DNA of 64,000 nucleotides from Paenibacillus larvae subsp. larvae (lineage in GTDB: Bacteria; Bacillota; Bacilli; Paenibacillales; NBRC-103111), in assembly GCF_002003265.1 (NCBI RefSeq), contig NZ_CP019687.1, forward strand, positions 62,001 to 126,000. Reading direction: 5' to 3'. Positions 45,826 through 55,690 of this stretch are shown piece after piece. Each line of letters starts with the position of its first letter. The first letter of the stretch is position 1. The notes under the pieces were generated by a model. That model saw nothing but the letters and a program-made list of their open reading frames with translations, did no database searches and was not told where the DNA came from. A program made the translations under genes and the position numbers.

Positions 45826-47022
45826 ATGCTGCACCCGTCGTTGCCGTCATCCTACAAACGAACGATGCTTCTTCTTTTTCTGCTTGCCCTATGTCTTGCC
45901 TGGGCAGGGGGAGTCTCTGCGGGTACAGGACCTGCGGAAGCTATCATAAAAGGGCAGGCGGACCAGTTGGAAACGGAGCAGGTAGAACAATTTTGGAACA
46001 AACTGATGAAAGATTACGGAGGGTACTTTCCGGAAAGTAAAACGCCTACCTTCAGTGACATGCTGCTCAACGGAATGCAGTTAAAACTGCCGGATATTTT
46101 CAAGGGAATTTTCAAATACCTCTTTCATGAAATCATTGTAAACGGCAAACTGCTTGCTTCTATAGTCATTCTTACTGTGTTCAGCATGATTTTGGAAACT
46201 CTGCAAAGCTCTTTTGAAAGAAATGCCGTCAGCAAGATTGCTTTCGTAATCTCTTACCTGGTTCTGATGATCATAGCCATCAACAGTTTTCAAGTAGCCA
46301 TCGAATATGCGCGCAGTGCGATTCAGTCCATGATGGATTTTATGGTTGCCTGCACCCCGATTCTGCTTACTTTACTGGCCTCGATGGGGAATATCACGAC
46401 AGTAGCCATCATGCATCCCCTTATTGTATTCATGATCCATGCGGTCGGTACGGCCGTGTACTTTATCATCTTTCCGCTTCTGTTTTTTTCGGCCATTTTG
46501 CATATTGTCAGTTCGCTGACGGACAAGTATAAGGTAACGCAGCTGGCCAACTTGCTTAGAAATATCAGCATAGGGCTGCTTGGAATATTTATTACTGTTT
46601 TTCTCGGCGTAATATCGGTCAGGGGCAGCATGGGGGCCATTACGGACGGTGTAACCATACGCACGGCCAAATATATTTCCGGCACATTCATACCGGTGGT
46701 AGGGAGATTGTTTTCTGATGCGACAGAAACGGTGATTGGAGCCTCCTTATTGATGAAAAATGCCATTGGCCTGGCAGGCGTCGTTATTCTGATTCTGCTT
46801 TGTGCTTTTCCGGCTATGAAAATCTTAACCCTGGCACTGATCTACAATGCCTCCGCAGCGGTCATGCAGCCTCTAGGGGAGAGTCCGATCATTAAATGCC
46901 TGCAAACGATCGGCAAAAGCATGCTGTACGTGTTTGCCTGCCTGGCGGCAGTTGGCCTGATGTTCTTTTTGGCCATTACCATCATTATTACCGCAAGCAA
47001 CGTTTCGTTGATGGTCCGCTGA
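45826..47022 (+). CDS. spoIIIAE: Stage III sporulation protein SpoIIIAE
   Basis: A 398-residue polytopic protein with a cleavable-type signal (about residues 13-32, ending GGVSA), a short soluble region (EQFWNKLMKDYGGYFPESKT) and six or more helices from residue 95. It contains FIPVVGRLFSDATETVIGASL, a family landmark. It resembles a transporter-like component of the mother-cell side of the channel. ATG follows AGGAGATGAGG. Confidence 0.95.
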   Translation: MLHPSLPSSYKRTMLLLFLLALCLAWAGGVSAGTGPAEAIIKGQADQLETEQVEQFWNKLMKDYGGYFPESKTPTFSDMLLNGMQLKLPDIFKGIFKYLFHEIIVNGKLLASIVILTVFSMILETLQSSFERNAVSKIAFVISYLVLMIIAINSFQVAIEYARSAIQSMMDFMVACTPILLTLLASMGNITTVAIMHPLIVFMIHAVGTAVYFIIFPLLFFSAILHIVSSLTDKYKVTQLANLLRNISIGLLGIFITVFLGVISVRGSMGAITDGVTIRTAKYISGTFIPVVGRLFSDATETVIGASLLMKNAIGLAGVVILILLCAFPAMKILTLALIYNASAAVMQPLGESPIIKCLQTIGKSMLYVFACLAAVGLMFFLAITIIITASNVSLMVR

Positions 47023-47069
47023 AGAGAATACCTGTTCACTACCTTTGAGATGGGAGGAAGGGACGAAAG

Positions 47070-47810
47070 ATGGAATGGCTCTCCGGATGGCTAAAAACGG
47101 TCATCACGATCATTTTATTAGCAACCTTTGTAGATCTGCTCCTTCCGTCAACCAAGCTTCAGCGTTATGTAAAGACCGTGATGAGCCTGTTCATATTACT
47201 GGCCCTGCTCAGCCCTGTGATGCAGCTGCTCCAGCGGAATTGGAATGTAGACCAACTCCTTTCAAGAGCAGAGAAAAAACAGGAAGAAGCTGCAAAGCTT
47301 GCAGGAGGAAAAGGGGGAAAACTCCAATCGCTGGAGGAAGTGCTTCAACAGGGAAAAAGGCTTCAGGAACAAGGACAGCGGGATTCGGTACAGCTGGTGG
47401 AAGAGAAACTTGCGCAGATACTCAGGGAAGATATTCAAAACAAAGCAGACTGGGAAGTTAAGGAGGTGAGTGTCAAGGCTTCTTATTCCGATACGGGTCA
47501 GCCTAAGATCAGTAGGGTCACGGTGCATCTCTGGGACTGTCCCCCCAACACCAGGGACCAGGAAAACCAGCAGGCTGACCACAGAGAAGCTATTGCTGTC
47601 ATTCGCCCAGTAGACCCTGTCAAGCCGGTAGAGCCTATTACGAAAATAGATAATCAGAAGTCTTCCGAATCTGCTTCCGCTCAGGTTAAAAATCTCACAA
47701 AAGAGGAAAAGGCACAGAAACAAAAAGTGGAGGAACTGTTAGTTAAACAATGGGAGCTCGACCCTTCGTACTTGGATGTTCAAATACACCGTTCAGGCAG
47801 CAAATTATAA
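47070..47810 (+). CDS. spoIIIAF: Stage III sporulation protein SpoIIIAF
   Basis: A 246-residue bitopic protein. Two N-terminal helices (TVITIILLATFVDLLLP; VMSLFILLALLSPVMQLL) are followed by a soluble ring-building-motif domain facing the intermembrane space. Between residues about 160 and 215 lies a low-complexity linker (REAIAVIRPVDPVKPVEP) that makes it slightly longer than the Bacillus protein (about 206). Confidence 0.93.
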   Translation: MEWLSGWLKTVITIILLATFVDLLLPSTKLQRYVKTVMSLFILLALLSPVMQLLQRNWNVDQLLSRAEKKQEEAAKLAGGKGGKLQSLEEVLQQGKRLQEQGQRDSVQLVEEKLAQILREDIQNKADWEVKEVSVKASYSDTGQPKISRVTVHLWDCPPNTRDQENQQADHREAIAVIRPVDPVKPVEPITKIDNQKSSESASAQVKNLTKEEKAQKQKVEELLVKQWELDPSYLDVQIHRSGSKL

Positions 47811-47850
47811 CAGAGGCGGCATGACCCGCAGGGAAGAGAGGTGACAGCAT

Positions 47851-48492
47851 GTGGGCAAGTTTAAGCAGTGGTTCGACAATTGGTTGGGTGGAGGAGAAAA
47901 AGGTACAAAAAAATCCCATCTTACGCTCATGATCCTCGTTGCCGTACTGGTGGGGGCTGCCTTGATGATTCTGAGCTCTTTTATGAATGTGAAGGACATC
48001 AGTCACTATAACGAGGGTCGTGGCTCCCCCAAGGAAGAGGTCTCCCAACAGGTTTTTTCCGGAAAAGAAAATAAGGAGAAAAACGGCTTCCGGGAGTATG
48101 AAGAGGCTTTTGAAAGCCGTCTAAAAGAACTTTTGAAAAAAATTGCAGGAGTGGGCGAACCCGAAGTAATGGTGAATATTGAATCGACTGAAGAAACTGT
48201 CGTAGAAAGAAATGCGAAAGAATCCCATCAAACCACTTCTGAAAAAGACACCAATGGGGTTTCACGGAATATTTCCGAGATTACTAGAGACGGGCAGGTG
48301 GTGCTGTATCAGGTCTCAGGGGACCAGAAACCGTTAGTGCTGAAGTACATCAAACCTAAAATACGAGGAGTCTTAGTTGTAGCTAAAGGGGCTGAGAATA
48401 TGACTGTAAAGCGGATGATCTCCGAAGCTGTGGAACGGAGTCTGGATGTTCCGGCTCAGAAAATCTCAATCCTGCCCAAAAAACAATCTTAA
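47851..48492 (+). CDS. spoIIIAG: Stage III sporulation protein SpoIIIAG
   Basis: A 213-residue bitopic protein whose single helix (LTLMILVAVLVGAALMILSS, about 23-42) precedes a ring-building-motif domain (YEEAFESRLKELLKKIAGVG; ISEAVERSLDVPAQKISI). SpoIIIAG forms the large ring of the channel. GTG 47851 follows GAGAGGTG. Confidence 0.94.
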   Translation: MGKFKQWFDNWLGGGEKGTKKSHLTLMILVAVLVGAALMILSSFMNVKDISHYNEGRGSPKEEVSQQVFSGKENKEKNGFREYEEAFESRLKELLKKIAGVGEPEVMVNIESTEETVVERNAKESHQTTSEKDTNGVSRNISEITRDGQVVLYQVSGDQKPLVLKYIKPKIRGVLVVAKGAENMTVKRMISEAVERSLDVPAQKISILPKKQS

Positions 48493-48514
48493 ATGATACG
48501 AGGAGGAACGAAGA

Positions 48515-49189
48515 ATGAATGGAAAAAGACAAACAATCTGGCTGGTATCGATGCTGTCTTTAATGGTACTGCTATCGGCCTACTATCTGTTCACTGAGGG
48601 TGTGGGCAAACTTAAGGATGTTACGCAGGCACAAGAACAGCCGACACAGGTGAAAGTAGATTTGAGTGAACTCGGCAAGGACGGGGAAAAAAGTGAAACT
48701 GATGCAGCAGGAAAAAAAGACGGAAAGTCTGATACAAAAACAGAAGGAAAGGATAGTACGGCTTCTGGCAAACAGCAGGATGATTCAAAGGCAGCTTCCA
48801 CAGATGCCCAGGTTCTTGAAAAAATGGAGCAGAAAAAAACCGGCAAAGAATTTTTTGACCAGCAGCTGATGAAACGCAATGAAGTCATGCAGAAGGAAGC
48901 TACCCGCCTCATGGAAATTGCCAATGATTCCAAGAAAACTCCCGAAGAAGTCAGCAAAGCCGAGCAGGATCTGAAAGCAATTCAGGATACAGTTGCCAGA
49001 GTAGCGAATGTAGAGGATAGTTTGAACAAAGATTTTAAAAATGCGGTGGTAGTGCAGGAAGACAATAAATGGAAAGTAACCGTCCAGGCCAATAAACTGG
49101 AAAAAAGCCAGGCTGTCTCTATTGTAGACCGTATGATGAAAGAGCTTAAGATCGGACCTGAGAAGGTAGTCGTCCAGTACATTCAGTAA
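48515..49189 (+). CDS. spoIIIAH: Stage III sporulation protein SpoIIIAH
   Basis: A 224-residue mother-cell protein that binds forespore SpoIIQ across the intermembrane space. The N-terminal helix is IWLVSMLSLMVLLSAYYLF. A long Lys/Asp/Ser-rich linker (about 50-110) precedes the YscJ-like ring domain (EFFDQQLMKRNEVMQKEAT; KVTVQANKLEKSQAVSIVD). ATG follows GAGGAGG. It is the last gene of the operon, followed by repeat B and its terminator. Confidence 0.95.
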   Translation: MNGKRQTIWLVSMLSLMVLLSAYYLFTEGVGKLKDVTQAQEQPTQVKVDLSELGKDGEKSETDAAGKKDGKSDTKTEGKDSTASGKQQDDSKAASTDAQVLEKMEQKKTGKEFFDQQLMKRNEVMQKEATRLMEIANDSKKTPEEVSKAEQDLKAIQDTVARVANVEDSLNKDFKNAVVVQEDNKWKVTVQANKLEKSQAVSIVDRMMKELKIGPEKVVVQYIQ

Positions 49190-49207
49190 AAAGGATTTGG
49201 CTTAATG

Positions 49208-49302
49208 TCAGATTCCCTGGAATGAACAGCACTGTAAGCAAAATCTTTTTACCATTTCATACTTTGTCTGTACGTTCAGAGCCCGAGATATTCGGGCTCT
49301 TT
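49208..49302 (+). repeat. Dispersed intergenic repeat, copy B, ending in a terminator
   Basis: From TCAGATTCCCTGGAATGAAC it aligns with copy A at 18240-18346 (shared blocks AAGCAAAA, CTTTT, ATACTTT). It ends with AGAGCCCGA-GATA-TTCGGGCTCT (49278-49301), a strong terminator for the spoIIIA operon. Confidence 0.78.
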
Positions 49303-49318
49303 CCATTTCTTTCGTTTG

Positions 49319-49327
49319 TGATATAAT
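49319..49327 (+). promoter_or_regulatory. Extended -10 promoter of accBC
   Basis: TGA-TATAAT at 49319-49327, with no obvious -35 element. About 125 bp of leader precede accB. Confidence 0.5.
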
Positions 49328-49453
49328 ACATAACGTTACCGTGAACAAGCTTTAGATCATTCAGTTTAGGTATGTGCTAAGAAACCATCCGGCACCGTCC
49401 GGGTCAAGTTTTTTTGTTTAGTTTGGTTCACAAATGTAAAAGGAGTGACATGG

Positions 49454-49951
49454 ATGTACAAATTAAATGAAATTAAAGAACTTTTGAAATTGATGGATCA
49501 AACGTCCCTGCAGGAGCTGGAAATTGAGAATGAAGGTTCCCGCATTCTGATCCGCAAAGCGAATAAAACGGAAACTGTGGTAGTCTCTGCCTCGCCGGTA
49601 CAACAACCCGTAAACCCTGTCATTCCTGCACCAGCATTGCCGGCGGAACAAAATCAAGCATCTGTCCAGCCTGCGGATCAGCAAGACAGCGGCGAACAGT
49701 CTGGAACTGAATTACATAAGATTGTATCTCCAATGGTAGGCACTTTTTATTGTTCACCAGCTCCCGGAGCAGATGCTTTCGTGTCACCGGGCACCAAAGT
49801 AGGGGATAAAACAGTCGTGTGTATCATAGAAGCGATGAAGCTGATGAACGAAATTGAAGCTGAAGTCAAAGGAGAGATTGTAGACGTTCTGGTAGAAAAT
49901 GGCCAGCTTGTAGAATACGGGCAGCCATTGTTTTTGGTGAAACCGGAGTGA
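49454..49951 (+). CDS. accB: Biotin carboxyl carrier protein of acetyl-CoA carboxylase
   Basis: A 165-residue carrier that shuttles carboxylated biotin between biotin carboxylase and carboxyltransferase in fatty-acid synthesis. A Pro/Ala-rich linker (about 48-80) joins the N-terminal region to the biotinyl domain, whose Lys lies in [17 protein letters not shown] 49454 is nine bases from AAAGGAG; GTG 49445 abuts the site. Confidence 0.96.
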   Translation: MYKLNEIKELLKLMDQTSLQELEIENEGSRILIRKANKTETVVVSASPVQQPVNPVIPAPALPAEQNQASVQPADQQDSGEQSGTELHKIVSPMVGTFYCSPAPGADAFVSPGTKVGDKTVVCIIEAMKLMNEIEAEVKGEIVDVLVENGQLVEYGQPLFLVKPE

Positions 49952-49968
49952 GTTCAGGAGGGAATGCA

Positions 49969-51327
49969 ATGAGGTTTCAAAAGATATTGGTGGCGAACCG
50001 GGGAGAAATTGCAGTCAGGATTATCCGAGCTTGTAAGGAGCTTGGTATCTCTACGGTGGCTGTTTATTCCGAAGGGGACCAGGATGCACTGCATGTGCGG
50101 CTTGCGGACGAAGCTTACTGCATTGGCCCAACCCCGGTCAAAGACAGCTATCTTAACGTTACAAATATTATGAGTGTAGCTACGCTAACCGAAACGGATG
50201 CAATCCATCCCGGATACGGGTTTCTTTCGGAAAATGCGGATTTTGCTGAAATTTGCGAGAGCTGTAATATTACGTTTATCGGCCCTTCCCCTGAGGCTAT
50301 TGCCCGGATGGGGGATAAATCTGAGGCAAAGCGGACGATGAAAGAAGCGGATGTGCCGGTAATTCCCGGTTCTGACGGACTGATCGAGAGCGTCGATGAA
50401 GCCATACGTCTTGGAAGGGAAATTGGTTATCCGTTGATAATTAAAGCTACGGCAGGAGGCGGAGGGCGAGGTATCCGCATTGCTGAGAGCGAGGAAATGC
50501 TCATTCAGCAAATCACGACGGCCCAGCAGGAAGCGGAGAACGCATTCGGGAATGCCGGAGTCTATCTGGAGAAGTATTTAACCGGCATGAAGCACATTGA
50601 GATCCAGATTCTGGCAGACAAGCACGGCAATGTAGTCCATCTTGGGGAGAGGGACTGTTCCATCCAGCGCCGCAGACAAAAACTGATTGAGGAAGCGCCC
50701 TGTCCGGTATTAAGCCCTGAACTCCGGGAAGCTATGGGAGCTGCTGCCGTTCGTGCCGCTAAAGCGGTACAATATTCCGGGGCAGGTACCCTTGAATTCC
50801 TGCTGGGACCTGACGGACAATTTTATTTCATGGAGATGAATACCCGCATTCAGGTAGAACACCCGGTTACCGAGATGATCACAGGTGTGGATTTAATTAA
50901 AGAAATGATTCATATTGCAGAAGGTGTCCCGTTATCCTTTACACAAGAGGATGTGGTCATTAATGGATGGTCTATTGAATGCCGTATCAATGCGGAAGAT
51001 CCGGACCGCGGTTTCATGCCTTCTCCAGGCAAAGTCGATTTTTATCTTCCTCCGGGAGGCGTGGGAGTACGCGTTGACAGTGCGGTTTATCCGGGTTATC
51101 GCATTTCTCCCCACTACGATTCCATGGTTGCCAAACTCATTGTATGGGGAGCTACCAGAGATGAAGCCATCGCACGCATGCGCCGTGCATTGGATGAATT
51201 TGCAGTAGATGGTGTGCATACCATTATTCCTTTCCACGAAAAATTATTACAGCATAACGGCTTTATCCGCGGTGACTTTGACATCAAGTTTTTGGAGGAA
51301 CACGACATTAACGATCCTGAATCCTGA
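49969..51327 (+). CDS. accC: Biotin carboxylase of acetyl-CoA carboxylase
   Basis: A 452-residue ATP-grasp enzyme carboxylating the biotin of AccB. Motifs: [18 protein letters not shown], the glycine-rich loop [33 protein letters not shown], and the catalytic region [21 protein letters not shown] 49969 follows AGGAGGG. It is cotranscribed with accB, 17 bases apart. Confidence 0.97.
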   Translation: MRFQKILVANRGEIAVRIIRACKELGISTVAVYSEGDQDALHVRLADEAYCIGPTPVKDSYLNVTNIMSVATLTETDAIHPGYGFLSENADFAEICESCNITFIGPSPEAIARMGDKSEAKRTMKEADVPVIPGSDGLIESVDEAIRLGREIGYPLIIKATAGGGGRGIRIAESEEMLIQQITTAQQEAENAFGNAGVYLEKYLTGMKHIEIQILADKHGNVVHLGERDCSIQRRRQKLIEEAPCPVLSPELREAMGAAAVRAAKAVQYSGAGTLEFLLGPDGQFYFMEMNTRIQVEHPVTEMITGVDLIKEMIHIAEGVPLSFTQEDVVINGWSIECRINAEDPDRGFMPSPGKVDFYLPPGGVGVRVDSAVYPGYRISPHYDSMVAKLIVWGATRDEAIARMRRALDEFAVDGVHTIIPFHEKLLQHNGFIRGDFDIKFLEEHDINDPES

Positions 51328-51342
51328 TAAGAATTCGATTCA

Positions 51343-51371
51343 TTGTCATATTTTTGGCTAAATGGTATAGT
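51343..51371 (+). promoter_or_regulatory. SigA promoter upstream of the Asp23-family gene
   Basis: TTGTCA (51343-51348) and TATAGT (51366-51371) with 17 bp spacing. The leader carries a perfect 8-bp hairpin AAGTTTGC/GCAAACTT (51426-51446) directly before the ribosome-binding site. Confidence 0.7.
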
Positions 51372-51466
51372 ATTAAATTAGTACAGCTTATCCAGCTGCG
51401 CGGACCAGGCATTGGCTTACAAGGCAAGTTTGCTGTTCGCAAACTTAGAGGAGGTGTGCACATAGC

Positions 51467-51871
51467 ATGACAATTTCTACGGATTACGAAAGAACGGATA
51501 TGGGCTCCATTCAGATTGCCCCGGAAGTCATTGAGGTAATTGCGGGTCTGGCCACTGTAGAGGTGGAAGGAGTTGCCGGCATGAGCGGCGGTTTCGCGAA
51601 TGGGATTGCCGAATTCCTTGGACGCAAAAACCTGGCTAAAGGTGTAAAGGTTGAAGTGGGACAAAAGGAAGCTGCGGTCGACGTTTCCATTGTGATCGAA
51701 TACGGCCAGCGGATACCTGAAGTGTCTAACAATATTCAACAAAATATCAAGAATGCCATTGAATCGATGACAGGGCTTTCCGTTGTTGAGGTTAATGTCC
51801 ATATTCATGATGTTCACTTCAAGACAGATAACGCTACGGATGATGACCATTTAGTACAACGGGTTAAATAA
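51467..51871 (+). CDS. yqhY: Asp23/Gls24-family envelope stress protein (YqhY-like)
   Basis: A 134-residue Asp23 protein (IQIAPEVIEVIAGLATVEVE; GVKVEVGQKEAAVDVSIVIEYG; IESMTGLSVVEVNVHIHDVHF). Bacillus yqhY follows accBC and affects acetyl-CoA carboxylase activity; in staphylococci Asp23 is held at the membrane by AmaP, whose homologue is next. ATG follows GAGGAGG. Confidence 0.92.
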   Translation: MTISTDYERTDMGSIQIAPEVIEVIAGLATVEVEGVAGMSGGFANGIAEFLGRKNLAKGVKVEVGQKEAAVDVSIVIEYGQRIPEVSNNIQQNIKNAIESMTGLSVVEVNVHIHDVHFKTDNATDDDHLVQRVK

Positions 51872-51892
51872 TCGGGATAGTATGGAATAAGG

Positions 51893-51930
51893 AGAAACCC
51901 CCTACTAGAAGAAGAAGTGAGGGGGTTTCC
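51893..51930. terminator. Hairpin between yqhY and amaP
   Basis: GAAACCCCCT pairs with AGGGGGTTTC. A weak T tract (TTCC) makes it a terminator or attenuator. Confidence 0.6.
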
Positions 51931-51986
51931 TTGCCAATAGAAATAAGAACTTTAGTTACTCTGGCCAGAAAGGGGACAAGCTACCC

Positions 51987-52547
51987 GTGGTTAAAGTTGT
52001 AGACCGGTTTTTACTATTTATCTATAGCCTGATAATTCTAGCTGGTTCGGCCATTGCCGTTTCAATAGGCTTTCGAATTATTCCGGCCAAAGAGGTTTCC
52101 TATTTTCTCAGGGACCTTTATTCGGAGACTTCCTACGCAGCAACTGCAATTGTGGTCGGCTTTGTGATTATGCTGATCAGCATACGCCTTTTTTACATAT
52201 CGATAAGACGCGGCAATACCAGATCCCCTTCCATTGACCAGAGGTCGGAATACGGGGATATCCGCATTTCCCTTGAAACCGTTGAAAATCTGTCCTTAAA
52301 GGCAGCGGGGTGTACCCGGGGCGCCAGAGAATTAAGATCCCGTGTACATGTAAGCGAAGCCGGCCTCGATATTGTCATGCGGGCTGTTGTGGATGGTGAT
52401 CAGCCCATACCATCACTGACCGAGGAAATGCAGGCAAATGTGAAGCGGCATGTGGAGGAAATTACCGGGATTCCTGTGGCCAAAGTCTCGGTGTTTATTG
52501 CAAATATCGTTCAATCTCAACCTACCTTCAAAAGCCGGGTAGAATAG
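51987..52547 (+). CDS. amaP: Alkaline shock response membrane anchor protein AmaP
   Basis: A 186-residue protein with two membrane helices (FLLFIYSLIILAGSAIAVSI, about 7-27; SYAATAIVVGFVIMLISIRL, about 50-68) and a soluble Asp23-like C-terminal domain. AmaP tethers Asp23-family proteins such as YqhY to the membrane. GTG 51987 follows AAAGGGGAC. Confidence 0.9.
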   Translation: MVKVVDRFLLFIYSLIILAGSAIAVSIGFRIIPAKEVSYFLRDLYSETSYAATAIVVGFVIMLISIRLFYISIRRGNTRSPSIDQRSEYGDIRISLETVENLSLKAAGCTRGARELRSRVHVSEAGLDIVMRAVVDGDQPIPSLTEEMQANVKRHVEEITGIPVAKVSVFIANIVQSQPTFKSRVE

Positions 52548-52559
52548 GGGGACCCGCTT

Positions 52560-52787
52560 ATGTGGAAAGAACTCTTACGAGAACATCCCGGCAAGACAGT
52601 CGGCATATTAGGGGGACTGCTGTGCGGAATTGTCTATTTGTTTTTCGGTTTTTGGGATATGCTGATATTTGCTTTTATCTCTTACCTGGGTTATTATATC
52701 GGCAAAAAGATAGATCAGAAGGAAGCTGTTTTTCCTGCCCAGGACATTTGGGACTATTTAACGCAAAAATGGAGAATGTTCCGCTGA
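52560..52787 (+). CDS. DUF2273 small membrane protein
   Basis: A 75-residue protein with two helices ([37 protein letters not shown]), typical of DUF2273 partners of Asp23/AmaP clusters. ATG lies 13 bases after amaP, behind AGGGGG. A weak hairpin with a T run (52789-52816) follows. Confidence 0.88.
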   Translation: MWKELLREHPGKTVGILGGLLCGIVYLFFGFWDMLIFAFISYLGYYIGKKIDQKEAVFPAQDIWDYLTQKWRMFR

Positions 52788-52881
52788 AATCCTTGGTTTT
52801 GCCTTGGATTTTTTTGTTTGGAAAGGTTTAAGATTGACGTATACTATAAGCAAGCGTGTGAAAAGTTTAGGAGGCCGTTAC

Positions 52882-53331
52882 ATGAGGCGCAGAGTTGCGA
52901 GAGAAATTGCTTTACAAAGTTTATACCAGATGACAATGAACGAGGTAACTGCAAAAGAGGCGGTAGATTCCGTCATTGATGAGGCTCTTCATGAAAATGA
53001 AGGGGCAGTGGATCTGAATGGGGATACTTCAGCCAAACCTTATATTCATGAGCTCGTAGAGGGAACTTTGACGAACCGGGAACGGATCGACCAAATCCTC
53101 TCCGAATATTTAAAAGGATGGCAGATGGACCGTTTGTCTAAAGTGGACCGCGAGGTTCTTCGAATGGCCGCATATGAAATGCTCTACAGGCAGGATACGC
53201 CGCCTAAAGTTGTTGTTAATGAGGCGATAGAGCTTGCCAAGCATTTTGGAACTGATGAATCCGGAAAGTTTGTCAACGGAGTACTGGGTAAGCTGATAAA
53301 AGAGATGGACAGCCTGAAAGCAAATCTCTAA
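52882..53331 (+). CDS. nusB: Transcription antitermination factor NusB
   Basis: A 149-residue all-helical RNA-binding protein needed for rRNA antitermination. Motifs: [37 protein letters not shown] and [35 protein letters not shown] 52882 follows TAGGAGG by seven bases. Confidence 0.96.
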   Translation: MRRRVAREIALQSLYQMTMNEVTAKEAVDSVIDEALHENEGAVDLNGDTSAKPYIHELVEGTLTNRERIDQILSEYLKGWQMDRLSKVDREVLRMAAYEMLYRQDTPPKVVVNEAIELAKHFGTDESGKFVNGVLGKLIKEMDSLKANL

Positions 53332-53448
53332 TCTGTTTTTTACCGAGCGGAATGCCTGCAATAAGGAAAGAAGCAGTTCCCGCTTGACCGCAGAAAGGGA
53401 ACATGTCAGACTGATTCTATAGATATCCATGGTGAGGGGGAAACCAGA

Positions 53449-54315
53449 TTGGCAGGACAAGTTATTAACGGAAAAGAACTCGTAAGTTCCATTCGGGAAG
53501 AAATCAAGACGGAAGCTGCAAAACTGACAGAAGCGGGCATCAGGCCGGGATTGGCCGTAGTAATTGTCGGGGATGATCCCGCTTCCCATATTTATGTCAA
53601 CAATAAGGCTAAAGCATGTGAACAAGTGGGCATATACTCCAAAGTATTCCGTTTACCTGAAGCTACAAAACAGGAAGAATTGCTTGCTTTGATCCAAAAG
53701 CTGAACGAGGACAATCGCATTCACGGTATTCTGGTGCAATCCCCGCTTCCGTCTCACTTGAACGAAGAGGAAGTTGTAGATCACATTGATCCCCGCAAAG
53801 ACGTTGACTGTTTTCATCCTGTTAATGTAGGAAATCTTATGATCGGTAAACCGGGATTTCTTCCCTGTACGCCGGCGGGCGTGATCGAAATTTTAAAGAG
53901 AACCGGTATTGATATAGCCGGCAAGCATGCGGTAGTAGTAGGACGAAGCAATATTGTCGGTAAACCGATGGCTCTTTTGCTTCTGCGTGAGCATGCGACA
54001 GTTACGGTCTGTCACTCCCGGACTCCAAATATGGAGGAAATCACCCGCCAGGCTGATATTTTGGTAGTGGCAGTCGGCAAGGCAAACCTGATCCGCAGTC
54101 ATCATGTAAAACCGGGTGCCGTGGTGATAGATGTGGGCATGAACAGGAACGAGCACAATAAACTTACCGGAGATGTCAATTTTGGGGAGGCCAAAGAGAT
54201 CTGCAGTTATATCACTCCGGTACCGGGCTGTGTAGGACCTATGACGATTACCATGCTGCTGAAGAACACCCTCCAATCCGCCGTTAAACATCTGCCGCCG
54301 GGTATAAGTGAGTGA
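53449..54315 (+). CDS. folD: Methylene-THF dehydrogenase / methenyl-THF cyclohydrolase
   Basis: A 288-residue bifunctional one-carbon enzyme. Motifs: VIVGDDPASHIYVNNKAKAC (the catalytic Lys and Tyr are within YVNNK), GILVQSPLP, and the NADP-binding GRSNIVGKPMALLL. The end reads ITPVPGCVGPMTITML. TTG 53449 follows GAGGGGG; no better start is present. It overlaps or abuts xseA. Confidence 0.96.
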   Translation: MAGQVINGKELVSSIREEIKTEAAKLTEAGIRPGLAVVIVGDDPASHIYVNNKAKACEQVGIYSKVFRLPEATKQEELLALIQKLNEDNRIHGILVQSPLPSHLNEEEVVDHIDPRKDVDCFHPVNVGNLMIGKPGFLPCTPAGVIEILKRTGIDIAGKHAVVVGRSNIVGKPMALLLLREHATVTVCHSRTPNMEEITRQADILVVAVGKANLIRSHHVKPGAVVIDVGMNRNEHNKLTGDVNFGEAKEICSYITPVPGCVGPMTITMLLKNTLQSAVKHLPPGISE

Positions 54316-54322
54316 GCGGACA

Positions 54323-55690
54323 ATGGCGATAAAAGAACGGAAAATTCTGTCGGTCAAGGAATTAAACCGTTATATGAAAATGAAGCTGGAGAGTGACTCC
54401 GTTCTTCAGGATGTTTGGGTACGTGGAGAAATCTCCAACTTTACCCATCATTCCAGCGGACATATGTATTTTACATTGAAGGATAAGGATAGCCGCCTGA
54501 AGAGCATTATGTTTGCGTCACAAAATCAGCGCCTGTCTTTTAGACCGAAAGAAGGTACAATGGTGCTGGCCCGTGGCAATATTTCCGTTTATGAACGTGA
54601 TGGACAATACCAGTTCTACGTTCAGCAGATGCAGCCGGACGGAATGGGGAATTTGTATCTGGCCTTCGAACAGCTGAAAAAAAAGCTGGAATCGGAAGGC
54701 TTGTTTGCCTTAGAGCGCAAAAAGCCCATTCCTAAGTATCCGAAAGCTATCGGTGTTGTCACATCGCCTACGGGTGCTGCCGTACGGGATATTATCATCA
54801 CGCTGCAAAGAAGGTTCCCTTCGGTGCCGGTATACCTGTACCCTGTTCTTGTGCAGGGGGCACAGGCGGCCCCGTCGATCACCAAGGCGATCGACGCCAT
54901 GAACCGCGACGGTGAAGTCGATGTACTGATTGTCGGCCGGGGCGGGGGATCGCTCGAAGAGTTATGGGCGTTCAACGAGGAACTCGTTGCCCGCAGTATC
55001 TTCGCTTCCGCGATCCCTGTCATTTCGGCCGTCGGACATGAGACTGACTTCACCATCGCAGACTTCGTCGCCGATCTGAGGGCGGCGACGCCGACAGCCG
55101 CTGCGGAGTTGGCCGTGCCGCACAAGCTTGAGCTGCAGCAGCAGCTCGACCAGTACAGGCAGCGGCTCCACCAGGGGCTGCTAAAGCGGCTCGAACGCGG
55201 AAGGGACAGGCTGGAGCGGCTGCGGCGCTCCCCCTTCTTTGTCCATCCGCGGCGCCAGCTTACTCAGCAGCCCCTGGAGAGGCTGGACCGCGTGCGGGAG
55301 CAGCTTGCCTTCCGTATGCAAAAGAAGCTTTCTGCAGCAGGAGACTGCCACCTTAGACTGGAGAAAAGGCTATCCGCCTTCAATCCGAAAGAGCAGGTAG
55401 TCTATGCCCGAAGATGTAGTGATGCGGCAGGGCGTGCCCTAATACTGGCTATACAGGGGATATACAAGTCGAACCGGCGGGAACTTGGCGCCGTTATGCG
55501 CCAACTGGACGCGCTCAGCCCGCTGAAAGTAATGCAGCGCGGATACAGCCTTGTTTATGATGAACAGGAAAAGCAATTAATCAAATCGCTGGATCAGGTA
55601 CAGATCGGCGATGTTGTAAAAATAAAACTGACCGATGGCCGGCTCGGTTGTCATATCTGGTCGATGGAGGAGAACAAGGATGCCGAATGA
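54323..55690 (+). CDS. xseA: Exodeoxyribonuclease VII large subunit
   Basis: A 455-residue nuclease subunit degrading single-stranded DNA. The N-terminal OB fold (LQDVWVRGEISNFTHHSSGH) is followed by the catalytic domain (GVVTSPTGAAVRDI; VDVLIVGRGGGSLEELWAFN; SAVGHETDFTIADFVAD) and a coiled-coil region (about 270-390). The interval 54840-55260 has clearly higher G+C than its neighbours. The start is ATG 54323 or GTG 54308, both with weak sites and tight folD coupling. Confidence 0.96.
   Translation: MAIKERKILSVKELNRYMKMKLESDSVLQDVWVRGEISNFTHHSSGHMYFTLKDKDSRLKSIMFASQNQRLSFRPKEGTMVLARGNISVYERDGQYQFYVQQMQPDGMGNLYLAFEQLKKKLESEGLFALERKKPIPKYPKAIGVVTSPTGAAVRDIIITLQRRFPSVPVYLYPVLVQGAQAAPSITKAIDAMNRDGEVDVLIVGRGGGSLEELWAFNEELVARSIFASAIPVISAVGHETDFTIADFVADLRAATPTAAAELAVPHKLELQQQLDQYRQRLHQGLLKRLERGRDRLERLRRSPFFVHPRRQLTQQPLERLDRVREQLAFRMQKKLSAAGDCHLRLEKRLSAFNPKEQVVYARRCSDAAGRALILAIQGIYKSNRRELGAVMRQLDALSPLKVMQRGYSLVYDEQEKQLIKSLDQVQIGDVVKIKLTDGRLGCHIWSMEENKDAE

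Noticed and set aside
53376-53402. GTTCCC/GGGAAC hairpin upstream of folD
   Set aside because: Short stem with a large loop and no T run; not supported as terminator or regulator.
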